A stretch of 64,000 bases of DNA from UBA4742 sp963773335 (lineage in GTDB: Bacteria; Actinomycetota; Acidimicrobiia; Acidimicrobiales; Acidimicrobilacustridaceae), in contig CAVZAT010000002.1 of NCBI GenBank assembly GCA_963773335.1, positions 124,001 through 188,000 of the forward strand. The letters run 5' to 3'. The position numbers and the translations under genes are program-made. Position 1 is the first letter of the stretch. Every line of letters begins with the position of its first letter. The notes under the pieces were generated by a model. The model saw nothing but the letters and a program-made list of their open reading frames with translations. It was not told the DNA's origin and did no database searches. Below, in pieces: positions 56,826 through 64,000 of this stretch.

Positions 56826-57050
56826 ATGTTGGCCTACGACTACCCACTGCTCGGAGCGTTCTGGACGATCGCCATCTTCTCCATGTGGGTGATCATCGTC
56901 TTCACCGTCGTGTACGCGTTCATCGACAATTTCCGCCGCCACGACCACAGCGGCTGGGCCAAGGCCGGATGGGCGCTCGTCATCGTCATCATCCCGCTGC
57001 TGGGCACGCTCATCTACCTCATCGCCCGCCCAGCCGACGCCCAGCCATGA
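56826..57050 (+). CDS. PLDc_N domain membrane protein
   Basis: The 74-residue protein has two hydrophobic helices (FWTIAIFSMWVIIVFTVVYAF and WALVIVIIPLLGTLIYLI) joined by a polar loop with NFRRHDHSGWAKAGW, the arrangement of the phospholipase D N-terminal (PLDc_N) family of tiny membrane proteins. The usual SHOCT tail is absent. ATG 56826 has a GGAG Shine-Dalgarno. Members are common in actinobacterial stress loci, with no defined activity. Placed between two DUF6325 cassettes and 67 bp after a palindromic site, it is likely part of the same regulated unit. Confidence 0.8.
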   Translation: MLAYDYPLLGAFWTIAIFSMWVIIVFTVVYAFIDNFRRHDHSGWAKAGWALVIVIIPLLGTLIYLIARPADAQP

Positions 57051-57108
57051 ACCGTCGCCGAGGTTCCCGCCCGGGGCGCACCGCCGAATCCGCCGAAAGG
57101 TAGCAGCC

Positions 57109-57567
57109 ATGACCAACACACCGCTCGATGAGCTCGGGCCCGTCGACTTCGTGATCGTCGAGTTCCCCCAGGGCGAGGAGAACTTCACCGGCGAGATGGT
57201 CGACGAACTCGTCAAGCTGGTCGAGGCCGGCACCATCCGAGTCGTCGACATGCTGATCCTGGTCAAAGATGACGAGGGCGGCGTCGACGCCACCGAGCTC
57301 TCCGACATCGACGACCTCGGAGCGCTGCAGACCATCGAGGCCGAGCTGGCCGAGCTACTAGCCGAGGAGGACATCATCAACCTCGCCGCGGCCATGGATC
57401 CCGGAAGCACCGCCGGGGTCCTCATCTACGAGAACCTGTGGGCCGCGCCGTTCGCGTCAGCAGCCCGCCGTTCAGGCGGCCAGCTGATCGCCAACGGCCG
57501 CATCCCCATCCAAGCCATCATCGCCGCCATCGAAGCGGACGAGGCACTCGAAACACAGGAGAGCTGA
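57109..57567 (+). CDS. DUF6325 family protein, copy 2
   Basis: The 152-residue protein is a clear paralogue of the one at 56065 (ELGPVDFVIVEF; TIRVVDMLILVKDDEGG; IYENLWAAPFASAARRSGGQLIANGRIP, key part YENLWA...RRSGG). The same alternation of strands and acidic helices is visible. ATG 57109 has a GAAAGG Shine-Dalgarno. It lies 58 bp after the PLDc_N gene and 1 bp before a small basic gene, repeating the gene order of copy 1. The two copies differ at many positions, so the duplication is old rather than an assembly artefact. Confidence 0.85.
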   Translation: MTNTPLDELGPVDFVIVEFPQGEENFTGEMVDELVKLVEAGTIRVVDMLILVKDDEGGVDATELSDIDDLGALQTIEAELAELLAEEDIINLAAAMDPGSTAGVLIYENLWAAPFASAARRSGGQLIANGRIPIQAIIAAIEADEALETQES

Positions 57568-57568
57568 G

Positions 57569-57733
57569 ATGCCACTCAGACCAGCACGTGTAGGAAGAGT
57601 AGGAGTCGTCCGCACGCCGGTGGCCAAGACCGCCGTGGTCGCCAAGGCCGTCACACCAGGCCCGTCACCCGTGGCCAAGGCCGCGGTCGTCGGCGCCGCC
57701 GTCACACCCGGACGCCGGCGCCGGCGCATCTAG
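57569..57733 (+). CDS. Small basic protein, companion of DUF6325 copy 2
   Basis: This 54-residue gene is too short for most gene callers. It starts 1 bp after the DUF6325 stop, with GGAGAG upstream. It encodes a basic protein with Val/Ala-rich repeats (PVAKTAVVAKAV, PVAKAAVVGAAV) and a terminal RRRRR cluster. Its start (MPLRPARVGR) resembles MPVRPGRLSR of the protein at 56523. The repeated gene pair supports expression. No function is known. Confidence 0.6.
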   Translation: MPLRPARVGRVGVVRTPVAKTAVVAKAVTPGPSPVAKAAVVGAAVTPGRRRRRI

Positions 57734-57884
57734 GACGCCGCCCGGGCCGCCTGCAGGCTCTCCGTGTCCGGCTCGGGGAGGAGGCCCGGCGGCTCGGATG
57801 AGCAGCGGGACCGTCATGACGCGGTGGGATGGCACTGACATTCGTGACGAACAGCAACAGGGTCCCGAGGGCCTGGTTCGGCTA

Positions 57885-59094
57885 GTGCCGTGACCGGCAA
57901 CGTTGGGAGGGGTCGCGTCCACCGGTAGCGGGTCTGGGTCTGTTTTGATGCGGGCATGGAACCGGTACGTGTGCGGGACATCAGCAACGATGAGGGCAAC
58001 CGGCTGCTGCGGATCGTGCGCCGCGGTGAGGGGTCGGTCGTGACCTGGCGGCGAGCCCAGATCGTGTTGTGGTCGGCCCAAGGGATGGCTGTCCCGCAGA
58101 TCGCGCCGTTGGCGTTCAGTTCCGAGGACCGCGTCCGCGAGGTGATCCACAACTTCAACGACGACGGCTTCGACTCGCTGTACCCGCGCTACTCGGGTGG
58201 GCGGCCCCCGAAGTTCACGTTGCCCCAGCGGCGAGCGATCAAGAAGGCGGCGCTGTCGCGACCGACGGATCTGGGTCGGCCGTTCTCGACGTGGTCGCTG
58301 TCGAAGCTGGCCGACTACCTGGTGCGAGAGGGGGTGGTCGACGACATCAGCCATGAGGGCCTCCGGGCGCTTCTCCGAGAGGAGGGCGTCACGTTTCAAG
58401 CCGTGAAGACCTGGAAGGAGTCCAACGACCCCGACTTCGAGGCCAAGAAGAACCGGATCCTCGAGCTCTACGCCATCGCCGACCGAACCTGGCCCGCAGG
58501 GCCCGATGATCCGACCGTCGTGTTCTGCATGGACGAGTTCGGGCCCCTCAACCTGCAGCCTCACCCCGGCCACCAGTGGGCGGCGGTGAGCGGCGAGCAC
58601 AAGGACCCCGACCGGCCGCCGCGCCCGCGCCGGCGGGCAACCTACAAGCGGCCCCACGGCGTTCGTCACCTCATGGCCGGCTACGACCTCAGCCGGGACC
58701 GGCTTTACGGCCACATAGTCAAACACAAGGACCGCACCGCGTTCCTGGCGTTCTGCCGCTACCTGCGCTCGATGTATCCGCTCGAGGTGCGCATCGCGAT
58801 CGTGCTGGATAACTTCTCGCCGCACCTGTCGACCAGGACCGACCAGCGCGTCGGCGAATGGGCCGAAGCGAACAACGTCGAACTCGCCTACACCCCGCAC
58901 TACTCGTCCTGGCTCAACAGGATCGAGGCACAGTTCACCGCCCTGCGCCGCTTCGCGCTCGACAACACCGACCACCCCACCCACCGAGCCCAGGCATCGC
59001 TGATCCGCCGCTACATCGCCTGGCGCAACCACCACGCCGACGACGGCCAGCTCGCTCAGATCGTGACCCGCGCAAACGTTGCCTGACGCGGCAC
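57885..59094 (+). mobile_element. Complete IS630-family insertion sequence (1210 bp)
   Basis: The ends are imperfect inverted repeats (about 17 of 20): left GTGCCGTGACCGGCAACGTT (57885-57904), right end at 59075-59094 reading GTGCCGCGTCAGGCAACGTT on the opposite strand. TA flanks both sides (57883-57884 and 59095-59096), the target duplication of the IS630/Tc1 group. It carries one transposase gene. It inserted 20 bp downstream of the sulP stop, inside a CCTGG...CCAGG stem-loop that may have been the sulP terminator. The element looks intact and recent. Confidence 0.9.
57956..59086 (+). CDS. IS630 family transposase
   Basis: The 376-residue transposase has N-terminal HTH domains (VTWRRAQIVLWSAQG; SKLADYLVREGVV) and the DDE catalytic core. 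The first Asp is in FCMDEFGPLN, the second in AIVLDNFSPH and the Glu in YSSWLNRIEAQF. This is the diagnostic D-D-E pattern of IS630 transposases. A basic insertion (RPPRPRRRATYKRPHGVRH) lies between the first and second Asp. ATG 57956 lies 51 bp inside the left inverted repeat. The frame is complete with all catalytic residues, so it should be active. It fills almost the whole element. Confidence 0.95.
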   Translation: MEPVRVRDISNDEGNRLLRIVRRGEGSVVTWRRAQIVLWSAQGMAVPQIAPLAFSSEDRVREVIHNFNDDGFDSLYPRYSGGRPPKFTLPQRRAIKKAALSRPTDLGRPFSTWSLSKLADYLVREGVVDDISHEGLRALLREEGVTFQAVKTWKESNDPDFEAKKNRILELYAIADRTWPAGPDDPTVVFCMDEFGPLNLQPHPGHQWAAVSGEHKDPDRPPRPRRRATYKRPHGVRHLMAGYDLSRDRLYGHIVKHKDRTAFLAFCRYLRSMYPLEVRIAIVLDNFSPHLSTRTDQRVGEWAEANNVELAYTPHYSSWLNRIEAQFTALRRFALDNTDHPTHRAQASLIRRYIAWRNHHADDGQLAQIVTRANVA

Positions 59095-59116
59095 TAGCCA
59101 GGTTCAGTCCCGCAGC

Positions 59117-60873
59117 TCACTCGGTGTGTTGGCTGCCCGCGCCGTCGGCCGGCTGCTGGTGGAAGGCGTTGACTGCTTCGTCGATGGTGTCGTAGATGGC
59201 GTCGGCCCCGAGGAGCTCGGTGAGGCCGTAGCGGTCGAGTACGTCGCGTACGGGCCGCATCGGCTCGGCGATCACGAGCCTGATGCCCCGCTCGTCGAGT
59301 TCCCCGTGGAGCTGGCGGATGGTCTCGCCGCCGCTGTAGTCGATGTCGGGGAGCACGGCGGCATCGAGGCAGATCCAGCGGGGCGGGTCCGCTGCGGTGG
59401 CGAACGCACTGGTCTGTTCGAAGAAGAGGTTGGCGTTGGCGTAGTACAGGGCTCCGGCGAAGCGGTAGACGACGAGTCCGGGCAGTGTCCTGGATTCCGG
59501 CGTGGCGCCGATCCCATGCCAGCTGTCGTCGGCGCCCGATTGCAGTACCGAGGTGTCGGGTCGGTAGGAGCGGCGGAGGTGGTCGATGATCGAGGCGACG
59601 ATGGCGACGACGATGCCTTGTTCGACGCCGACGAGCGACCACGGTCACGGCGACGAGGGTGGCGACGACGAACTCGTCGGGGCGGAGGCGCAGGACCTTG
59701 CGCATGCCCGCGAGGTCGACGAGCTCGATGCCGATGAGGAACACCACCGAGGACAGCACCGCCTGGGGCATGTACTGGATGGGGACGGTCAGGAACAGCA
59801 GCACGATGGCCACGATGGCGCCGGTGGTGACCTGGGCGAGTTGGCTGCGGCCGCCGGCGCCGTCGACCATCTGGGTCTTGGTGGGGGCTCCGTTGACGAC
59901 GAAGGTGCCGTGAGAGCCGGCCATGGCGTTGGCCGCGCTGAGCCCGACCAGGTCGATGTTCTCGTCGAAGTGGTCGTTGTACTTGGCCGCGTAGGCCCGC
60001 GACGTGGCGGCGCTCTGGGCCAGGACGAGGACGAAGATGAGATGCCGCGGTGCCCAGCAGGGCGGGGACCTGGGAGAGCCCGACGTCGGGCAGGCCGAGG
60101 TGTCGGGAGTCCGCTGGGGAGGGGGCCGAGCGTCGCGACGCCGTGGGCGGCGAGGTCCCATTTCCAGCTGATGAAGATGGCACCGATGACGGCGATGAGC
60201 GCGCCGGGGATCTTGCCGGTGACGAGCTTGAGCCCGAGGATGGTGCCGAGGACGCCAGCGGAGACAGCGACGGTGGTCCAGCTGATCTGGCCGATGTTCT
60301 GCAGGGTCGAGACCAGTTTGCCGATGGTGTTGGTGAAGTCGAAGCGGCCGATCGTGACCCCGGTGCCCTCGGGGATGCCGAGCATGCCGCCCACCTGGCC
60401 GCACGCCACCTGGATCCCGACGCCGGTGAGGAACCCGATGAGAACGGTGCGCGAGCAAGAAGTCGGCCAGGAAGCCGAGACGGATGAGTCGGGCCAGGAT
60501 CAGGAACACGCCGGTCATCAGCGCGAGGAGGCCGGCGAGGGCGACGTACTGGGTGCTGCCCGGTCGCGGCGAGCCCGACCAACCCGGCAGCCATCACCGC
60601 GGCCGTCGCGGAGTCAGCGCCGACCACCAGGTGGCGAGAGGACCCCAAGATCGCGAAGGCGAGCAACGGGAGCAGGATGGTGTAGAGCCCGGTGATCACC
60701 GGCATGCCCGCGATGCTCGAATAGCCCATCACCTCGGGGATGGCGAGCGCGGCGAGGGTGACCCCTGCGATCATCTCCACCGGAATCCTCGACCTGTCTA
60801 CGGGGAGCAGCCCCTGCAGGATCGGCAGACGCCTCCCGGCCTCGGCGGTCCCATCGGGTGACGGTTCGGTCAT
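59117..60873 (-). CDS. SulP-type anion transporter with STAS domain, at least five frameshifts
   Basis: Collinear pieces in three frames give a SulP transporter of about 585 residues. The N-terminus is AGVTLAALAIPEVMGYSSIAGMP (read as AIPEVMGYS, the family signature), followed by membrane helices with GIPEGTGVTIGRFDF, NAMAGSHGTFVVNGAPTKTQM and MPQAVLSSVVFLIGIELVDL. The C-terminal STAS domain has YYANANLFFEQ, LDAAVLPDIDYSGGETI and a terminal NAFHQQP. Breaks lie near 60560, 60450, 60105, 60045 and 59635. SulP proteins move sulfate, bicarbonate or other anions, and the STAS domain regulates. Such density may be read error or decay. A palindromic site lies 177 bp upstream, and the IS630 element is just downstream. 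Confidence 0.75.
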
Positions 60874-61509
60874 GATCTCTCCCGGTCAAGGCGGCTGAGC
60901 GGTTCCTCGGGCCTCGATGACATGGACAGCGCCATCGGTAGGGCCCCTGACCAGTCTGAGCGCGGTCGTTTGTGGATAGCGATCTGGCGCATGGAGTTTC
61001 CAACCTCGGGATAGCGGGTCCACTGGAACGTACGGACCGCCGATGGAGGGGTCATCACCCAGACCGGGTGATGACCCAGAGGTGCTCCCCGCGATGTGGC
61101 CGTCGCCGTCGACTCCGTTGTCACCTCAGGTCGACAGATTCCAGCCTTCGCTCCGACGCTCCGGTGCGGTCATGATCCCGACCTCTCCGCGGAGTTGGCC
61201 GGGTCTGGAGGTGATCGATGTGATGGGCGATGGGGTCTGCGACGTTGTGGCGGAGTCGGTGGAGGGTCGTCGTTCGAGCAGGTCGGCGTGGTGACGGAGC
61301 CGTGTGAAGCGGGCTCCCGTGCTGTGACCGAGCCGCCTGTGGGCCCCAACCGGCAGACTTGGATCACAGAGGTGCAATTCCAAGTTTCGCGTGCCCGACG
61401 CTCGATACGTCCGCCTGTACTGGAGTCGACGCGTCTTCCAGGTGATCGAAGGATGAGCGCCCAGGCCGCATCGCCCCCTGCAAGCGCCGCTGCTCGTCTG
61501 CACGTTCAG
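60874..61509. other. Intergenic region upstream of sulP with no recognisable gene
   Basis: This stretch of about 640 bp holds the palindromic regulon site at 61050-61076 and presumably the sulP promoter. The open frames here show no family resemblance and unusual codon use. On the plus strand a short frame ending at 61456 (ARYVRLYWSRRVFQVIEG) has protein-like composition, but I cannot identify it. The region borders a clear zone of genetic debris. Confidence 0.5.
61050..61076. promoter_or_regulatory. Palindromic regulon site, copy 4
   Basis: Perfect 11-bp arms (GGTCATCACCC at 61050-61060, GGGTGATGACC at 61066-61076) with an AGACC centre contain TCACCC-N5-GGGTGA. It lies 177 bp upstream of the sulP start with no gene on the other side, so a terminator role is unlikely here. 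This favours an operator. Confidence 0.65.
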
Positions 61510-61548
61510 CGCGGCTCGGGGACTCGGACCCCCAACCTTCTGATCCGT
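61510..61548 (-). other. 3' fragment of a tRNA gene (possible attachment-site scar)
   Basis: On the minus strand 61548-61510 reads ACGGATCAGAAGGTTGGGGG, then TCCGAGTCCCC and GAGCCGCGC. That is the anticodon-loop 3' side, variable region, a T-arm with a GGGG(TCCGAGT)CCCC stem-loop, and acceptor-like end of an Arg-type tRNA. No 5' half is present upstream. Such 3' pieces are typical of tyrosine-recombinase integration events. No integrase gene is visible in the window. Confidence 0.5.
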
Positions 61549-61822
61549 GGAAAAGTGCGAGAGGTCCAGTCCCGTCCGCAGCTGGCCGCCTGTTCAGTGG
61601 TGGGGCGGGTCCGTGTCCGCTGCGCTCCGGTGCCGTCCTCCCGTTGGCCGGGGACGGTGGCTGCACCTGTGGCTGCACCTGGCGTCTCTCATGGCCGGGG
61701 TGTCGTCAGCTGGTCGCGCCATTGGCGGGTGAAGGCTCGGAGGGTGGCTGGCTGGCGTGTGCCGATCGACGAAGTCGTGGGCTGCGGCCCGGTCGGTTCG
61801 ACCGCGACCACGGGCGGCGTCG

Positions 61823-61879
61823 ATGAACTGGATCGAGGTGGCCGGGTTCGTCACCGGCGCGGCGTCGGTGTGGTTGGCG
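61823..61879 (+). pseudogene. PnuC (nicotinamide riboside transporter) N-terminal remnant
   Basis: ATG 61823 begins MNWIEVAGFVTGAASVWLA, which closely resembles the N-terminal helix of PnuC transporters. After 19 residues the resemblance ends and no further TM helices follow. Without the seven-helix core this is a non-functional fragment. Confidence 0.45.
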
Positions 61880-62035
61880 GCCTTCGTTCCGAACGACCTG
61901 CCCGACCATGTCGAGCTGCCCGGCACCACCTGGCCGGCGGTCAGCGACGCCCCCGCGGCACTCGGGCGCTGGACGCAGCAGCCCGCCTGATTCCACGTCC
62001 GCAGCCGGTCGCCCGCATCGCGACGCGACGAGAGG

Positions 62036-62547
62036 CGATCGGTCCGGGTCGCCGCGGTGCCGCGTCTATGCCGTGGCGCTTGAGGATCTCCCACACCGTC
62101 GAGGGGCGCCAACCGGTGACGGAGACCAACAAGCTCCCCGTGGACCCGGCGGTATCCCCACGTCGGGTTCTCCCGGGCCACGCGAACCACCAGCAGTTCG
62201 CGGTCACGGACGGTTCGCGGCCGGCCCGGTCGTCGTTGCGGGTACGCCCACCGTCGAACCGCGAGACGACGATGCCAACGCAACAACGTGTCCGGGGTGA
62301 CGATGTACCCCGCCCGACCCCGCCGAGGCAACAGGCGGCCGATCCCGGCGAGCACACCACGATCGATGTCGGCGAGCTCGGGACGGCTCGCCGTCCTCGC
62401 CAACACGGCGACTCGATGGCGAAGAGCGACTACCTCGGCTTCCAGAAGCCGGCGGGACTTTGCCCGCACCACCAGCAACCCGACAACGGTGACGGACAAG
62501 CGATATGCGAACCGAGCCGACAGCGGCCAAAACGGGGCGGGATGATC
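62036..62547 (-). pseudogene. Truncated integrase/transposase (IS3/IS481-like), frameshifted
   Basis: The remnant encodes the N-terminal HTH part of an integrase-core transposase: EAEVVALRHRVAVLAR, IVTPDTLLRWHRRL, RPGRP and ENPTWGYRRVHGELVGL. Near 62120 the frame shifts and STVWEILKRHGIDAAPRRPGP follows in another frame. The homology stops at about 62036, exactly where the DDE catalytic core should begin. No terminal repeats were found. It is a dead fragment in the debris zone between the sulP promoter region and the zinc peptidase. Confidence 0.75.
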
Positions 62548-62750
62548 GCCAGGACACGGTCAGCCTCCCACGATCACGCCGCCAGGGCGTCGCCGCGTCA
62601 TCGCAGGTCAGGGCCCACGATCGAGTCTTCGGCACCTACAGGCCGGTGACCCCCGACCTTTGGCCGTCCTTGAGAGGCCTTGAACCGCCGGGTCGCACTC
62701 TGTCGTCACGGAAGCCGAGATGGACTCGGCCCGGACCCAGGGAGGCCACC

Positions 62751-63710
62751 ATGACCATCTCGACCGACATCCGGCTCGACACACAGCCCACCACCCCAAC
62801 CCGGAAGGGACGTCACGGCCGCCGCCTGGCCGTGGTCTCGGCCGGCGTGGCCCTCGCCCTGAGCGCCTCGGCCTGCTTCATCACCTCGGCCAGCTCGGGC
62901 ACCTCGGCCCTGCGCATGCGCCAGGTCGCCGCGGGCACTGCATCAGCCTCATCGGGCCGGTCGACCTCACTCCGCGGCTCGAGCGGCACCCCCCGGTCCA
63001 ACGGTCCCGTCTCAACGGGATCCAGCCGGACCCGCACCCTCGACCTCCACCGGCCCGGACAGTTCGTCCAGGGCGCCGACACCGGTTCGTGGTCGAACAT
63101 GGACGACTTCATGACCTACGTGATCCAGTCGGTGGACAGCTACTGGTCGCCCGTGATGGTCGCCGCCGGTCAGCCCGAGCCCAACACCGGTTACGTCTTC
63201 CCGCTCCCGGGCCAGGTCATGAGCACCCCGTGCGGCAACACCAGCGACACGACCGCCATGTACTGCCCGCAGGACAACAACATCTACTTCTCGCAGGCGT
63301 GGGCCGTGAGCCTTTGGAACGGGACGTGGACCGGTCCCGACGACCAGACCAACCCTGGACCTGGCGGCGACATGGCTCCCGGCCTGCTGCTGGCCCACGA
63401 GTACGCCCACTCCATGCAGAACAAGCTCGGCATCCTCGACGGACGCTTCACCGTCCCCCAGACCGAGCAGCACGCCGACTGCTGGGCCGGCGTCTGGATG
63501 AAGCACGCTCAGGCCGGAGGGATCCTCGATCCCAACGACGTGCAGGAGGCGGTGAACGTCGACTTCCTGGTCGGTGACTCGAACCTGGCTAGCCCGCACC
63601 ACCACGGCACGCCGGATCAGCGGGTCAAGGCCTTCGATATCGGCTACGGCTCGGGCACGCCCACCTCGTGCGATGCCATCCTCCAGAGCGGGCCCGACGG
63701 CCTCAGCTGA
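62751..63710 (+). CDS. Secreted neutral zinc metallopeptidase
   Basis: The 319-residue protein starts with a basic leader and a hydrophobic signal (RLAVVSAGVALALSASAC, possible lipobox near Cys 42). A low-complexity Ser/Thr/Arg linker (residues 45-95) follows, then a catalytic domain of the YpfJ-type neutral zinc metallopeptidase family. The zinc motif is LLAHEYAHSMQ (HExxH) near residue 218, the third ligand region is EQHADCWAGVW, and YCPQDNNIYF precedes it, as in the family. ATG 62751 has GGAGG five nt upstream. It would act outside the cell or at the membrane. The linker is unlike the rest and could hide a compensated pair of indels. Confidence 0.85.
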   Translation: MTISTDIRLDTQPTTPTRKGRHGRRLAVVSAGVALALSASACFITSASSGTSALRMRQVAAGTASASSGRSTSLRGSSGTPRSNGPVSTGSSRTRTLDLHRPGQFVQGADTGSWSNMDDFMTYVIQSVDSYWSPVMVAAGQPEPNTGYVFPLPGQVMSTPCGNTSDTTAMYCPQDNNIYFSQAWAVSLWNGTWTGPDDQTNPGPGGDMAPGLLLAHEYAHSMQNKLGILDGRFTVPQTEQHADCWAGVWMKHAQAGGILDPNDVQEAVNVDFLVGDSNLASPHHHGTPDQRVKAFDIGYGSGTPTSCDAILQSGPDGLS

Positions 63711-63807
63711 CCCAGGATCAGCGATCACCACTGCGGGGCCGGGCAGACGCCCGGCCCCGCTGGCGCGTCCGGACCCGCGGCGCCCGCGAACCTCATCGAT
63801 TCCCCCG

Positions 63808-64000
63808 TCAGCGCGACTCCGACTCGAACCGCAGCACCAGTGCGCCCACCTGGATCTCGTCGCCATGTGTCAGGTCGATCTCGCCCACGGGCTGCCCGTT
63901 GACGCGAGACCCGTTGGTCGACCGGCAGTCACATAGGAAGTAGCCGTCCTGGCCCCGGCGGATCTCGGCGTGGGCCCGACTCACCTGGGGATCGACCACT
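63808..64000 (-). CDS. FHA-domain protein, C-terminal part
   Basis: The frame runs into the window edge, so the N-terminus lies beyond 64000. The visible 63 residues are the second half of a forkhead-associated domain: SRAHAEIRR (the Ser-Arg-x-His phosphothreonine-binding motif), STNGSRVNG and DEIQVGALVLRFE. The domain closes the protein. FHA domains bind phosphothreonine in partners of Ser/Thr kinases; upstream domains are not visible. The gene converges on the zinc peptidase, with about 100 bp between. Confidence 0.85.
   Translation of the reverse strand, partial: VVDPQVSRAHAEIRRGQDGYFLCDCRSTNGSRVNGQPVGEIDLTHGDEIQVGALVLRFESESR

Noticed and set aside
58197..58812. Alternative small frames inside the IS630 transposase
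   Set aside because: They are shadows of the intact transposase frame, and this element shows no sign of a programmed frameshift.
61096..62649. 517-codon open frame on the plus strand across the debris zone
   Set aside because: It crosses a tRNA fragment and an antisense transposase remnant and has no consistent protein-like composition.
1..64000. CRISPR arrays, rRNA, intact tRNA genes or a phage
   Set aside because: No regularly spaced repeats, no rRNA signatures, no complete cloverleaf and no phage structural genes were seen.

Overview
The window is about 70% G+C, densely coding on both strands, with frequent GTG/TTG starts and ATGA stop/start overlaps. The gene content (many acyl-CoA ligases, TIM-barrel amidohydrolases, TetR regulators, an F420/FMN split-barrel protein, FtsX-type exporters, a hemerythrin-tailed P1B-5 ATPase, DUF6325 proteins) points to a free-living high-GC actinomycete. 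Acidimicrobiia is my best guess, but this is inferred from gene content alone. No rRNA, intact tRNA, CRISPR array or replication origin was seen.

Layout. 0-5.4 kb: catabolic and housekeeping genes (phosphotransferase tail, acyl-CoA synthetase, amidohydrolase, HAD phosphatase, stand-alone LigD-type polymerase domain). 5.6-15.9 kb: an ABC exporter followed by a signalling block: NarL-type response regulator, receiver-only protein, membrane histidine kinase translationally coupled to a receiver-adenylate cyclase fusion, then a cyclic-nucleotide-binding protein and an MBL hydrolase. 15.9-22.8 kb: two FAD enzymes, a DUF2855 protein, a Gmad2-type lipoprotein and an ABC-2 transporter. 23.1-30.9 kb: P1B-5 ATPase, then a TetR-controlled oxidative catabolic module (FAD monooxygenase, split-barrel flavoprotein, YCII protein, alpha/beta hydrolase). 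Two matching palindromes mark its probable operators. 31-37.8 kb: FtsX exporters and a second cyclic-nucleotide-binding paralogue. 37.8-49 kb: TetR/amidohydrolase pair, small enzymes, two ClC channels around a universal stress protein, TetR and an AMP-ligase. 49.4-52.7 kb: decayed lipoprotein and exporter genes.

53-61 kb is the most interesting stretch. It holds a MalT-like LuxR regulator, two DUF6325 proteins each followed by a related tiny basic protein, a PLDc_N membrane protein and a SulP transporter. Four copies of one 17-bp palindrome, TCACCY-N5-GGGTGA, lie in its intergenic spaces and occur in no other intergenic region I read (one degenerate copy lies at 46.8 kb). I propose a local stress-type regulon. 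A complete IS630-family element (inverted repeats, TA duplication) sits just downstream of sulP. 61-62.6 kb is debris: a tRNA 3' fragment, a PnuC remnant and a truncated transposase. The window ends with a secreted zinc peptidase and the end of an FHA-domain gene.

Many genes carry apparent frameshifts (at least 20 breakpoints). Most read through cleanly after a one-base correction in G/C runs, so sequencing error is a serious explanation. The exporter at 50.3-52.7 kb and sulP are hit so often that real decay cannot be excluded.
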